In this document: one piece after another, positions 54,357 through 63,101 of the stretch
Layout: each line of letters begins with the position of its first letter
Numbering within the stretch: the stretch's first letter is position 1
DNA from: Rubripirellula reticaptiva
GTDB lineage: Bacteria > Planctomycetota > Planctomycetia > Pirellulales > Pirellulaceae
Direction: 5' to 3'
Assembly: GCF_007860175.1 (NCBI RefSeq)
Contig: NZ_SJPX01000006.1
Span: forward strand, 622,074 to 686,073
DNA length: 64,000 nucleotides
The notes under the pieces: model-generated
Told to the model about the DNA's origin: nothing
What the model saw: the letters and a program-made list of their open reading frames with translations, nothing else
Databases searched by the model: none
Program-made: the position numbers and the translations under genes

Positions 54357-54866
54357 GAAATGCATCCGTGCTGGATAGGTCCGATCGCGGACTGGGATCA
54401 AAAAAGAGATATCGGATGTCGCCGAGACGTTCGGCAATTCATCGGAGCTGACTGAAACGGTTCGCGAATGCTACGAAGACTTTGTGTCGTCCTATTACGG
54501 CAACACCAAGACGGGAATGTCTGACAATTTCGCCGCGACGTCGATGATCGTATCAAAACATCAACAGCGACCGCCTATGACGATACCGATACGCCAAGTT
54601 TCTCGCCAGCGTCAGCATTCCTATCACAAGGGAACTGGTTATCTTTTTGCGAATCGCCGCCCCGCAAAATTCGATGACCGAGCCGGGGAGCACGGATGTC
54701 TGGCGGAGGCATGGAAAGAACGGAAAGATGCCCAGCTTCGCCGGATACTAACGCCCCAGTGCGTAGCCGAATGCATCGGGCATCACCGATGGCCGAGCGA
54801 TGAGCCTGATGAAGAAAAGGGAAGATGTCAGAAAAAAGACTTCCGACACAATGGCGAGGGTCTAGC
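54357..54866. other. Intergenic stretch between export and cotransporter genes
   Basis: About 510 bases with overlapping short frames on both strands, none convincing. It must hold the promoter of the cotransporter gene, because the gene upstream on the strand ends at 54867. No hairpin with a T run is visible. Confidence 0.4.
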
Positions 54867-55763
54867 CTATTTGCGCCCCGCATACTTCCGACAATGCGGA
54901 CAACTTTGATTGCTGCCAAGCGAGACGCTCTGTTTGACGTCTTCCCAGATCGTCAGGCTAGGAACATAGATACGGTCACCAGGCAACAGTTGATAGTTGG
55001 TTGAAACGTCGCCGAGTTGCAAGATTTGGTGATAGCACACGGGCAAAATGACGCGAGGCTGTCCGTCAAGTTGCGGACGTGTCAGCACCACTTTGTGCGC
55101 GTTGGATCGATCGGAAAGACCGCCTGCGGCGATAATGGCATCAAGTACCGTTTCGCTGCCGACCAGCGGATACGAACTTGGTGCGTTGACCTCGCCCATG
55201 ACATAAATCATTCCGGCTTCTTTATTGACCAGACGAACAGATAGCCCAAAATCGGCAGGCTCCGGCGAGATATCATCGCCATCGCGATGAGAAGCCAAGG
55301 CAATCCGAGTGTTGTGTTTTTCAATTTCACGAGACGCAACTCGGTGCTGAACCTGTTGCTGAATCTCCATCGTCGTCATGCCGGCAACTGAAAATTGCCC
55401 GTAGTCGCCAAGATCAATGGTGCCGTCTTGTTGCACCGTTTGATCGCTTTGAAACCGAACGGGTGAATTAAAGTCATTAGGCTCGATCACCAGCACGTCG
55501 CCTGCCTCGATCCGGTGCGGCGGCAACGCTTGTTTTGCCAACTCAGTAGGAATGCGCTTCGGATGCCCAACGCTTTGCCGGGCGGCGGTCACGTACGGCA
55601 ACAAGACATGCGAACCCGCAGCAACCGGAAACCCCATCGACGCGGCTGTGCGACATCCCGACAACGCAGTCGGCAAAAGCGCCAGTAGAGACAGGAAGCA
55701 CACCGATCTAAATTTGAGATATCGAACGCCTGAAAAACGTTCGGTTCCATTCTTATGATTCAC
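54867..55763 (-). CDS. Polysaccharide export lipoprotein (Wza-like)
   Basis: A 298-residue lipoprotein. GTG 55763 is chosen because CGGAG lies six bases upstream and the signal with lipobox ALSGC then starts 18 residues in; the frame is open further but without support. The polysaccharide export (PES) domain covers about 95-190 (AGDVLVIEPNDFNSP, DGTIDLGDYGQFSVAGMT) and an SLBB domain follows (VMGEVNAPSSYPLVGSETVLDAIIAAGG). The end has CPHC, a possible metal or disulfide site. It would form the outer-membrane part of a capsule or exopolysaccharide export system. No Wzc or glycosyltransferase gene is adjacent; the neighbour upstream is the AsmA-like gene, 40 bases away. Confidence 0.88.
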   Translation of the reverse strand: MNHKNGTERFSGVRYLKFRSVCFLSLLALLPTALSGCRTAASMGFPVAAGSHVLLPYVTAARQSVGHPKRIPTELAKQALPPHRIEAGDVLVIEPNDFNSPVRFQSDQTVQQDGTIDLGDYGQFSVAGMTTMEIQQQVQHRVASREIEKHNTRIALASHRDGDDISPEPADFGLSVRLVNKEAGMIYVMGEVNAPSSYPLVGSETVLDAIIAAGGLSDRSNAHKVVLTRPQLDGQPRVILPVCYHQILQLGDVSTNYQLLPGDRIYVPSLTIWEDVKQSVSLGSNQSCPHCRKYAGRK

Positions 55764-55803
55764 GATAACTCCGTAGTTTGTCTTAAAAATTTTGCGAGGC
55801 TGA

Positions 55804-58800
55804 TCAGCGTCGAGATTGATTGGCCTGCTTGACTTGGTCGCTCGCTCGTGCAACCGAGGAACCAAACTGGCTTTGGATGAAAAATCGCAGTGCATCCTGC
55901 GACAACTGGCGTCCAGGCTGCAATTGAATACTGGGACTGTTGGCGTTGCCACCGACATGAATATTGATCAAACGATTCTTCATCGCTTCGTTAGCCTGTA
56001 CTAGCAGTTTGGCTGGTGCCGGCGCGGCAAGCATCAACGGCGAATCAGTGAGCGACATCAGCCCTTCGGTCGGGCTGTTTGAACCTGTCGCGGCTGTGAC
56101 GTCAAAGTCCAAACGTCCATCGAGCGTTGCACTTCCGGTCATCGTCACCTGAACATTGCTTTGCGCGATGGCCATCGAATCGATCGCCACCAAGCCATTG
56201 CTAAGTCGCCCGCTGACGTGACCTTCGTTGTTCTGCAATCCTCCCTGCGTGGGCATGATCTGAATCATGCTGGGCAGCTGATCCAACACCGGCAGACTTA
56301 AGGAATCAACGTCCGACAACTGCAAATCGAAGCGTCCCGAAAAATCTTTCACGCTTCTCGCTCGTTTAGCCGCTATCGTCACTCGGCCATCAATCAACCC
56401 TGCGCCCGCTGACTTCCCTGCCAACAACTTGGATGTGTCGATCCGCCGGATATCAGCCTGCAGATTCATCGTCAGATTCCGTTGAAACAGTCCATCCGTG
56501 TTAAGGGCAATCGTTCCATCGCCAGCTTCGATGAATCCAGCACGGCAATCCCATCTAGCGGTTGCATTGCTAGTTGCAAACGACCAGTCCAACGGCAGTC
56601 GCGCCGAGTGAACCTTGACCCCTGCGATCGTCACATGATTCATCGAGACTGCCGCGCGTCCGGTAACCGTCCGGTTGATCCGGCCATCAACGCGAATGTT
56701 CGCCGTCCCTGAATAGTCTCGCGCAGCATTGCCTAGCGGCGCAGCCAGATAGCGAAGGTTGACTCGATTGATTCCGAATTGAAAATTACCTGTCGGCGAC
56801 GCTGCCAATCGAACTTCACCCTTGCCACTCAGTTCTCCATCGGCAAACCGACCATCGATTGAATCCAGACGAACTCGATCGGAATGCAAAGTCGTTTTCG
56901 CGGTGATTCGTCGTGACAGGATCGCTCGATTCCAAGCTAAATCTCTCGCCGACACACTGACGCGGGCTAGCGCCCCCGAATGTCGATCCGAACTGTCACG
57001 GCGAATCGCGAACTCCACGCTGCCCTCAAGCGGCTGTAATTCACGACCGAGCTTCGCGGCACGGGTGACTTCGGCAATCGACACGCCGGTGCACTGAATG
57101 TCCGCGTCAATGGGCAGTTCTTCGATGCGACCGTCAGTGGACGCTAGGAATCGTTGCATTGCTTCAATCTGCAAACTTGAGTTGCCCCGAATCTGGCCAG
57201 ACAAGATTCCGCCCTCAACCATTGCGGCAACAGCCCCCTCGGCCACTTCGAGCGAAACAGTCGACAGCTCGATTGGAATATCATCGACTCGCATGCCGAC
57301 CGTTTGCAGCCAAGCGGTTCCTTTCAACGTTTGTAAATCACCAAGATTGGTAAATTGGCATCGACCTTCAAGTTGTCCATCGACCGGAATGGGCGAACCT
57401 GCGATCGCTGCCAAACGATTCGCTTGGATGTCTTGGAAATGAACGACCACTTCCGCGGCAGTCCAGTCAGCTTGATCTGCTTTGGCGGACACTCGGTATC
57501 GCCCACCAAGAAACTGATCAGACGAAGTATCGACTGTCAGTCCCCGTCGATTGAATGTCCAGCCCGACGTCACGTTTCCGATCTTGGCATTTCCATATCG
57601 AATCTGCTGAGCGTTCGCCTTGCCAGTAAATTCAAATTCATGGTCACTCGCCCTGACAAAAAATCGACCGTCAAGATCCGCGTCACCCGATAGCGGTAGC
57701 GGAGTGTTGGAATATCGTGACGCAATGCTTGCCAGGTCGCCAAGGCGAACAGAGCCAGCGTGGAACGTACCAGACAGCCCCTCGCTTCCTTCGATCATTC
57801 CCTTCGCCTGCAGCGTAACCAAATTGTTGCGCCATCGAATCGGAGTTGCCGGTAACGACATGAACCCTTGGCGAACCGTTGCCGTGATAGCAATCGCATC
57901 GAAACGTTCACCAGCCACCGTTAACTCGTTTGACACAGCTGTGGCATCAGCCGACCACGCCTTCAAGTCGGTTAAGTCGGCGATCGGAACGGACAGTCCC
58001 AGTCGTGCATCGATCGCGCCGCCTAGCCCCGTCGACTCGAATCCGGTCAACGCAGCGATGTTCTGCAACGGCGAGAACGAACCGCCGCCACTGACGCGAA
58101 GCGTCCCGTTAGCAAGGTCATCGGCTTCGGCCAAAAATGTAACGTTCGCAAGTGTTTGATCATTTCGGTCAGAGATTCGTCCGCCGAAAAGTTTTACACC
58201 CGCACGCGAATTGGACACTACGACGTCAAACCGAGTCGGATCGAGACTAAAGTCGCTGATCGCGACGTTGTCGAAGCGAACCGAACTGCTAGCAACGACA
58301 TCTGCCACGGTAAACGGAATTCGAATCGGCGAATGAAACTCACCTGACATCGAAACCACGCCGTGTGGCTGAAACGGTTTTCCATCCGTCGTCTGCTCGA
58401 TCGGAACCATCGCCAGATCAAGTCCGGCTGAATCGATTTTGCCATGAATGTTCCCGGCAAGTGTGCTCAATTCGACACCCTGCATCACAACATCCATCGC
58501 TGCAGAAAACACGGTGTCACCGATCGGCACATTGCCAATCTGCGCGCCGCTCACATGGCAATCCATTTGCCCATCCAGGCGAGTCTGGTTTCCATCCCAA
58601 TGAACAGTCGCATTACCAACTAGCTGACTTGCCAGACGACAATCGAGATCAGAGACAAAACCCCCGATGATCTTGCCAAGTTCAGGATGTTGCGCGTCAA
58701 GCTTACAGTCGGCCGACAACGGAAAGTCGCGACAATCCGACGTCACACTTGCGTGTATCACGCCGCCTATGGGATTGCCAAAGATCGTCACGGCGACGCC

Positions 58801-59682
58801 TTCAACATCGCAGCGCGCCGCCATTTCGACTCGCGAATCTTGGCCATCGAATGCGTCGCTATGAATGCCCGATAAGACACAACGAACGTTTGCATCATGT
58901 TGCCACCAATCGGTCACGCCTGGCGGACAAGACAATTCGATTTTCGATGAAGCGGTTGCAACAACCGTGCCCGGTGTTTCGGTTTGCAATAAGTTTGCTA
59001 GGGATAGAGGCCACTCGGAACTATCGAGTCGAATGTTCCTGGTCACGACCTTCGTCGAGCCCATCAGCGTCGTCGCATCCACCTTGCTTGCAAACTCGGC
59101 AGCGCCACCAAGCAAGTTAGTGATCCTTCCAATTACGGCGATTTGGTCATTGATTTGATCCAGGTCCACTTCGAGACCTGAAACCAGGTATCGATCGACT
59201 CCCGTTTGTTCAATCACAAGCGACGCGTTTCGAACGGCAAGAGATCGCAATGGGATTTCAACCGGTTCATCACTCGGTGAAGATTCTGGAAATATCGGGA
59301 ACGAAGAAACAATCGCTCCGTCGTGATCAACGCGAATGCGAACTTCGGCCTCGTCAACCCGAACCGAATCAAGCCAATAGCCACCGATCAGTCCGCTGAA
59401 AAGACTTGATTCAACGGTTAACCGTCCGACCGAGACCAAATCTCGATCATCGCCGCCTGCTTCGTCGACCGTGATCCCGCTAAGCTGAATCCAACCGACG
59501 CCCAGATAGACATCGCGAACATCGACCTTTGTCCGAGCCACTTTGGAACCGATCGAATTGATCGCCCAGCACGCCAGCGGATTACGAAACAGAACCACAA
59601 CGACAACGCACAGCAATACCAGCCACGCCACTCGGCATAGTCTTGGATATCGAGGGCGCTTCGAAGTTACTTCGCGAGTCAT
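55804..59682 (-). CDS. AsmA-like envelope protein (1292 aa)
   Basis: A very large protein with one N-terminal membrane anchor (residues 17-38, CRVAWLVLLCVVVVVLFRNP) and about 1230 residues of repeating beta strands in the periplasm, the pattern of AsmA/TamB-like proteins. The end has LLVQANEAMKNRLINIHVGGNANSPSIQLQPGRQLS. Such proteins are thought to move lipids between the membranes or aid outer-membrane assembly. No specific family can be assigned. The start is ATG 59682. It lies 40 bases upstream of the Wza-like gene, so the two should be co-transcribed, which suggests a joint role in envelope or polymer transport. Confidence 0.8.
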   Translation of the reverse strand: MTREVTSKRPRYPRLCRVAWLVLLCVVVVVLFRNPLACWAINSIGSKVARTKVDVRDVYLGVGWIQLSGITVDEAGGDDRDLVSVGRLTVESSLFSGLIGGYWLDSVRVDEAEVRIRVDHDGAIVSSFPIFPESSPSDEPVEIPLRSLAVRNASLVIEQTGVDRYLVSGLEVDLDQINDQIAVIGRITNLLGGAAEFASKVDATTLMGSTKVVTRNIRLDSSEWPLSLANLLQTETPGTVVATASSKIELSCPPGVTDWWQHDANVRCVLSGIHSDAFDGQDSRVEMAARCDVEGVAVTIFGNPIGGVIHASVTSDCRDFPLSADCKLDAQHPELGKIIGGFVSDLDCRLASQLVGNATVHWDGNQTRLDGQMDCHVSGAQIGNVPIGDTVFSAAMDVVMQGVELSTLAGNIHGKIDSAGLDLAMVPIEQTTDGKPFQPHGVVSMSGEFHSPIRIPFTVADVVASSSVRFDNVAISDFSLDPTRFDVVVSNSRAGVKLFGGRISDRNDQTLANVTFLAEADDLANGTLRVSGGGSFSPLQNIAALTGFESTGLGGAIDARLGLSVPIADLTDLKAWSADATAVSNELTVAGERFDAIAITATVRQGFMSLPATPIRWRNNLVTLQAKGMIEGSEGLSGTFHAGSVRLGDLASIASRYSNTPLPLSGDADLDGRFFVRASDHEFEFTGKANAQQIRYGNAKIGNVTSGWTFNRRGLTVDTSSDQFLGGRYRVSAKADQADWTAAEVVVHFQDIQANRLAAIAGSPIPVDGQLEGRCQFTNLGDLQTLKGTAWLQTVGMRVDDIPIELSTVSLEVAEGAVAAMVEGGILSGQIRGNSSLQIEAMQRFLASTDGRIEELPIDADIQCTGVSIAEVTRAAKLGRELQPLEGSVEFAIRRDSSDRHSGALARVSVSARDLAWNRAILSRRITAKTTLHSDRVRLDSIDGRFADGELSGKGEVRLAASPTGNFQFGINRVNLRYLAAPLGNAARDYSGTANIRVDGRINRTVTGRAAVSMNHVTIAGVKVHSARLPLDWSFATSNATARWDCRAGFIEAGDGTIALNTDGLFQRNLTMNLQADIRRIDTSKLLAGKSAGAGLIDGRVTIAAKRARSVKDFSGRFDLQLSDVDSLSLPVLDQLPSMIQIMPTQGGLQNNEGHVSGRLSNGLVAIDSMAIAQSNVQVTMTGSATLDGRLDFDVTAATGSNSPTEGLMSLTDSPLMLAAPAPAKLLVQANEAMKNRLINIHVGGNANSPSIQLQPGRQLSQDALRFFIQSQFGSSVARASDQVKQANQSRR

Positions 59683-59784
59683 CCGTGATCACAGCGAGGA
59701 TGCGGGTTAAAAGTTCGACATCGGCGCCACTGTCGATAACCGACCGGACGGCAAGCATGGGTAATGGATATTGAGATCGCCGTT

Positions 59785-62211
59785 CTAGGCCACCTTGGAA
59801 TGCGAATCGCAATCGCCGGGGTCGGATGTCACCAAGCGGAATTCAAGCGGCTTGGGCGATTGAATGTGCAAATCCCGCTGTGGGAACGCAATCACAATGT
59901 TGGCTTCCCGGAACATCGCGTCAATCTTCAACCGGACGCCCGTTTCAATCATCCGCATCTGGGTCAGATTCTTGGCTTGAACCCAGAAGTGAACTTGAAA
60001 CACCAGTGCGTTGTCGCCGAAGTCATTAAACCAAACCATTGGCTTGGGCCGTTCCAACACACCGCTTTGCTCTGACGCCGCGCGAGCCAGCAATCGCAGC
60101 ACGGCATCCAAGTCCGACCCGTACGCCACACCGATCGTGATCGACGTTCGTTGCCGATCGTCACGGCGAGTGAGATTGGTGACTTCGTTTTCCAGAAAGC
60201 TGCTGTTGGGAACGATGATATCTTGGTTGTCACCTGTTCGAATCTGAGTGCTTCTCGCTCCGATTTTCATAACGTTGCCGTGAGTGTCACCGATTTTGAT
60301 CAGGTCACCGACCTTGATTGGACGTTCGGCCAAAAGAATTAGACCGCTGATGAAGTTGTTCAGAATGTTTTGGCTACCAAAACCGATTCCGATCGCGATC
60401 GCACCACCAAGGAACGTAAACACGGTCAACGGAACGTTGGCATAACGAAGTGCCGTCAACCCTAGCGTTACCAACAACGCGTAAAAGCTAAGCGACTCGA
60501 TTGCATCGGCGGCCGCTTCATCAACACCCCACTTTGGAAGCCGACGCCCGAGCCACGCACTGATTCCGCGGGCAAGCAAAAACCCAAAAAACAACATCAA
60601 GACGCTGCTGCAGATCTTGCCGACGGTCAACGACGTTTGATCAATTTCGGTGAGTTCGTAATTCCAAATGTTCGTGGCTTGAGTCCAACTGTCTTCTGCG
60701 AGTTCTGCCAACGTGCGACTGGGCTCGCCATCAATCTGCGTCTTCAGTCGGTCCAGAGTTCGTTCGGAACTATCCAGCACCGACAAACTTCGGTTCAACA
60801 TCTCTGATTGCTTATCGAACGCATCACGCTTCAACTGCAACCATCGTTTGACTTGCCCATTCTCGCTGCCAACCGCGTCGATTTTGGCATCCAAAGTTGA
60901 TTGGCTAACTCGAAGTTCGTCGAGCTTGAATTGACGCGACCGGCGATCTTGGATGATTTGATCGATCTGTTGCTCGGTTTCATCGGCCCACTGGTTACGT
61001 TCTTTTCGCTGTGCCTTACCGGCGACGACAAGGAAACGTCGTTCCCACGCTTTTTTTAATACGGGAAGTCGCTGCAGACGAGGATTGATCAGGTCCAATT
61101 CCAATTGAATCGACATCTGCGAAATCTTTAGCGAGTCGACTTTTTCAATCAGTTCCGGACCCGCATTTGGAGTCGAATCGGCTTCCTGGCGAGCGGAAAG
61201 CCAGCGGCGTTCGGCAAACTGCAATTCGTTCTGCAGCCGAACGACCTGCTCCTTCAGTTTGACTTCAAGCAAATCGAGGTCATCAATTTTGTCATCCAGG
61301 TCACCCTTGGTGAACACAACGACGTCGCCGATAATCGCTACTTTCCGCTCGTCGATTTCGACATGCAATTTTGCAATAACCTGATTCGCTTCTTCGACAG
61401 AGAGCTGCTGCCGTTTCAGAACCAGCATTTCTTCGGCCAGCTTCTGCTCCAACTCGGCCAATTCAACAGTGTCGATCTTTGCTGTTCCCGCCTTCTCTTT
61501 CTCTCTTAACTGACGCAGTGTCTTGGCACGCTCATCCGCTGTTTGCTTGGCAGTATCTGCGGCACTACGCGCAGAAATTACCGATGCGTCTACCGATGCA
61601 AGTTTCGTTTTTGCATTGCGAACTGATTCTTTTAGTCCGTCAAGGAAGATGATCGAGTAGGGCGGTTGCTCGTCAAGAACGCCATCGGCCAACCGTGTGA
61701 GCGTCGACTTGAGCGCATCCACCTGAGCGGCATGGTCTTCGCTCGACGACGTTGCCGATTGCTGCTGGGCAATGACGACATCGATCTGTTTCAAAAGATC
61801 TACTCGACTCGCGTCAGCAGTAGGCAGTTTGGATGCTTCGCCGGTTTCCTCGGCTTCGAGCTTTTCTTGCATCATCGCAATTCGCAATTCAGCAGCAACC
61901 TCGACCTGCTTCTCTTCCAGAACCTCGGCGGCGGTTTCGGCAACAATCGACTCTTCGCCTGAAACCAACGCGATTGCGCCGCCGACGTTGTCAGACACAT
62001 CAACGCTCTCGCCGACACGCTTGATATCGGTTTTGGCAGAATTTGATAGTGGCGAAAGATCTGGTTTCTGGGTGACAGCCTGCAATGATCCCGGGTGTCC
62101 TGACGGATCACTTTCATTCGCATGAACAGCTGCTTGGTCAACCGAGCCTGCATGAACAGCTAGCAAGATTGCACAAACCGCGAAAAATCGAGTTGTGATA
62201 TCTGGATTCAT
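59785..62211 (-). CDS. MscS channel with periplasmic coiled-coil domain
   Basis: About 808 residues from ATG 62211 (the TTG start 15 bases upstream is less likely). A Sec signal occupies 1-22. Residues 80-490 are a helical coiled coil (LEEKQVEVAAELRIAMMQEKLEAEE, KEKAGTAKIDTVELAELEQKLAEE). The MscS core starts near residue 540 with membrane helices, FGSQNILNNFISGLILLAERPIKVGDLIKIG and IVPNSSFLENEVTNLTRRDD. The end FPQRDLHIQSPKPLEF matches the end of the giant channel at 41607-45128, so the two are paralogs. The channel should open under hypo-osmotic stress. It lies 102 bases before the AsmA-like gene start. Confidence 0.92.
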   Translation of the reverse strand: MNPDITTRFFAVCAILLAVHAGSVDQAAVHANESDPSGHPGSLQAVTQKPDLSPLSNSAKTDIKRVGESVDVSDNVGGAIALVSGEESIVAETAAEVLEEKQVEVAAELRIAMMQEKLEAEETGEASKLPTADASRVDLLKQIDVVIAQQQSATSSSEDHAAQVDALKSTLTRLADGVLDEQPPYSIIFLDGLKESVRNAKTKLASVDASVISARSAADTAKQTADERAKTLRQLREKEKAGTAKIDTVELAELEQKLAEEMLVLKRQQLSVEEANQVIAKLHVEIDERKVAIIGDVVVFTKGDLDDKIDDLDLLEVKLKEQVVRLQNELQFAERRWLSARQEADSTPNAGPELIEKVDSLKISQMSIQLELDLINPRLQRLPVLKKAWERRFLVVAGKAQRKERNQWADETEQQIDQIIQDRRSRQFKLDELRVSQSTLDAKIDAVGSENGQVKRWLQLKRDAFDKQSEMLNRSLSVLDSSERTLDRLKTQIDGEPSRTLAELAEDSWTQATNIWNYELTEIDQTSLTVGKICSSVLMLFFGFLLARGISAWLGRRLPKWGVDEAAADAIESLSFYALLVTLGLTALRYANVPLTVFTFLGGAIAIGIGFGSQNILNNFISGLILLAERPIKVGDLIKIGDTHGNVMKIGARSTQIRTGDNQDIIVPNSSFLENEVTNLTRRDDRQRTSITIGVAYGSDLDAVLRLLARAASEQSGVLERPKPMVWFNDFGDNALVFQVHFWVQAKNLTQMRMIETGVRLKIDAMFREANIVIAFPQRDLHIQSPKPLEFRLVTSDPGDCDSHSKVA

Positions 62212-62585
62212 ATGCGTGCTTTCCAACGTCAGGATGTTGTTTCATGCAGGAATAAGCATTGTGCAGGCGTGCGGTCAAGGCCGCGAAAAACGCAAGTTCG
62301 AACACGAAGCGAGGCGGCAATGTTTCACAACTTGCAAGTTTTGATGAGGCGATGGATCCGAACCAGAGTTTCGAATCTGCAGACCGAGCTGATACCTTAG
62401 GTACAAACCGCTCAGATCGATTGCTACCTCAACAACAGAACATTTGGACGCAGCAGTCGCGAGCATTCCCCCAAAGGATCCGTGAAACTAGCAGATCGGA
62501 CTTTTTTGCTGAAAATGCGTGACAGCAGCCCTTTCTGGAGATCGACCGGAAAGACTTTTCCCACCTAGGAAAGATGATTGCCGTG
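62212..62585. other. Intergenic region upstream of the MscS gene
   Basis: About 370 bases between the MscS start and the stop of the next gene. It should contain the MscS promoter. Short overlapping frames exist on both strands but none is supported. Nothing else seen. Confidence 0.4.
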
Positions 62586-63017
62586 CTAAACGTCCTGGCG
62601 GATTTCGGCAGGGTTTCGAGTCCCCGCAAACCAACCTTGAAACGCCTCTCGAACCTGTTGATAGCCGTCGAGTTGGCTGTACTTTGCTTCCAAAGCTTCT
62701 GCCTGGCTTAGCAAATCGCTGGCCTCTGTCCAGCAATTCCTTTCAGCTTCGGCAAACGCGCGATCGGCAAACTCAGCCGCCTGGACCGCATCACGCTCGA
62801 CTTCGCCCAACCACTGAACCGCTTGAAACCAACCAACGGACTCTTCCCCCCGAGTTGCCTTGGCCGCCAAAATCGCTTGACGACGGCGAATACCGGCAAG
62901 ATCTAGCTTTTGGGGCCCAAAGCTGGTCTGCCACTCACAACCACGCCATTGATCTCGCGCAGCTTGAATTCGCTGCTTCATGGCTTCTCGATCAAACATG
63001 GAACTATTCAAACCCAA
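62586..63017 (-). CDS. Helical unknown protein (143 aa)
   Basis: A 143-residue protein starting at TTG 63017, which follows a GGGAGG site by five bases; ATG 62999 is an alternative with no site. It has no signal peptide. The sequence is mostly amphipathic helix (FDREAMKQRIQAARDQWRGCEWQ, ERDAVQAAEFADRAFAEAERN, DLLSQAEALEAKYSQL) with one conserved-looking WRGCEWQTSFG. Similar short helical proteins occur in planctomycetes; function unknown. It diverges from the histidine kinase gene. Confidence 0.6.
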   Translation of the reverse strand: MGLNSSMFDREAMKQRIQAARDQWRGCEWQTSFGPQKLDLAGIRRRQAILAAKATRGEESVGWFQAVQWLGEVERDAVQAAEFADRAFAEAERNCWTEASDLLSQAEALEAKYSQLDGYQQVREAFQGWFAGTRNPAEIRQDV

Positions 63018-63022
63018 GTAAA

Positions 63023-63028
63023 CCTCCC
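63023..63028 (-). promoter_or_regulatory. Ribosome binding site for a TTG start
   Basis: GGGAGG on the minus strand, five bases before TTG 63017. It supports the TTG rather than the ATG at 62999. Confidence 0.7.
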
Positions 63029-63101
63029 GCCTGATGCCAGAAGACTAGCGGCATTAGAATGTCTTTCCCTGCAACCAACTCGATTTTCTTACGCAATCCG
63101 C

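Noticed and set aside
54484-54909. 141-residue plus-strand frame
   Set aside because: Runs into the opposite-strand Wza-like gene and its sequence lacks any protein pattern; likely a shadow.
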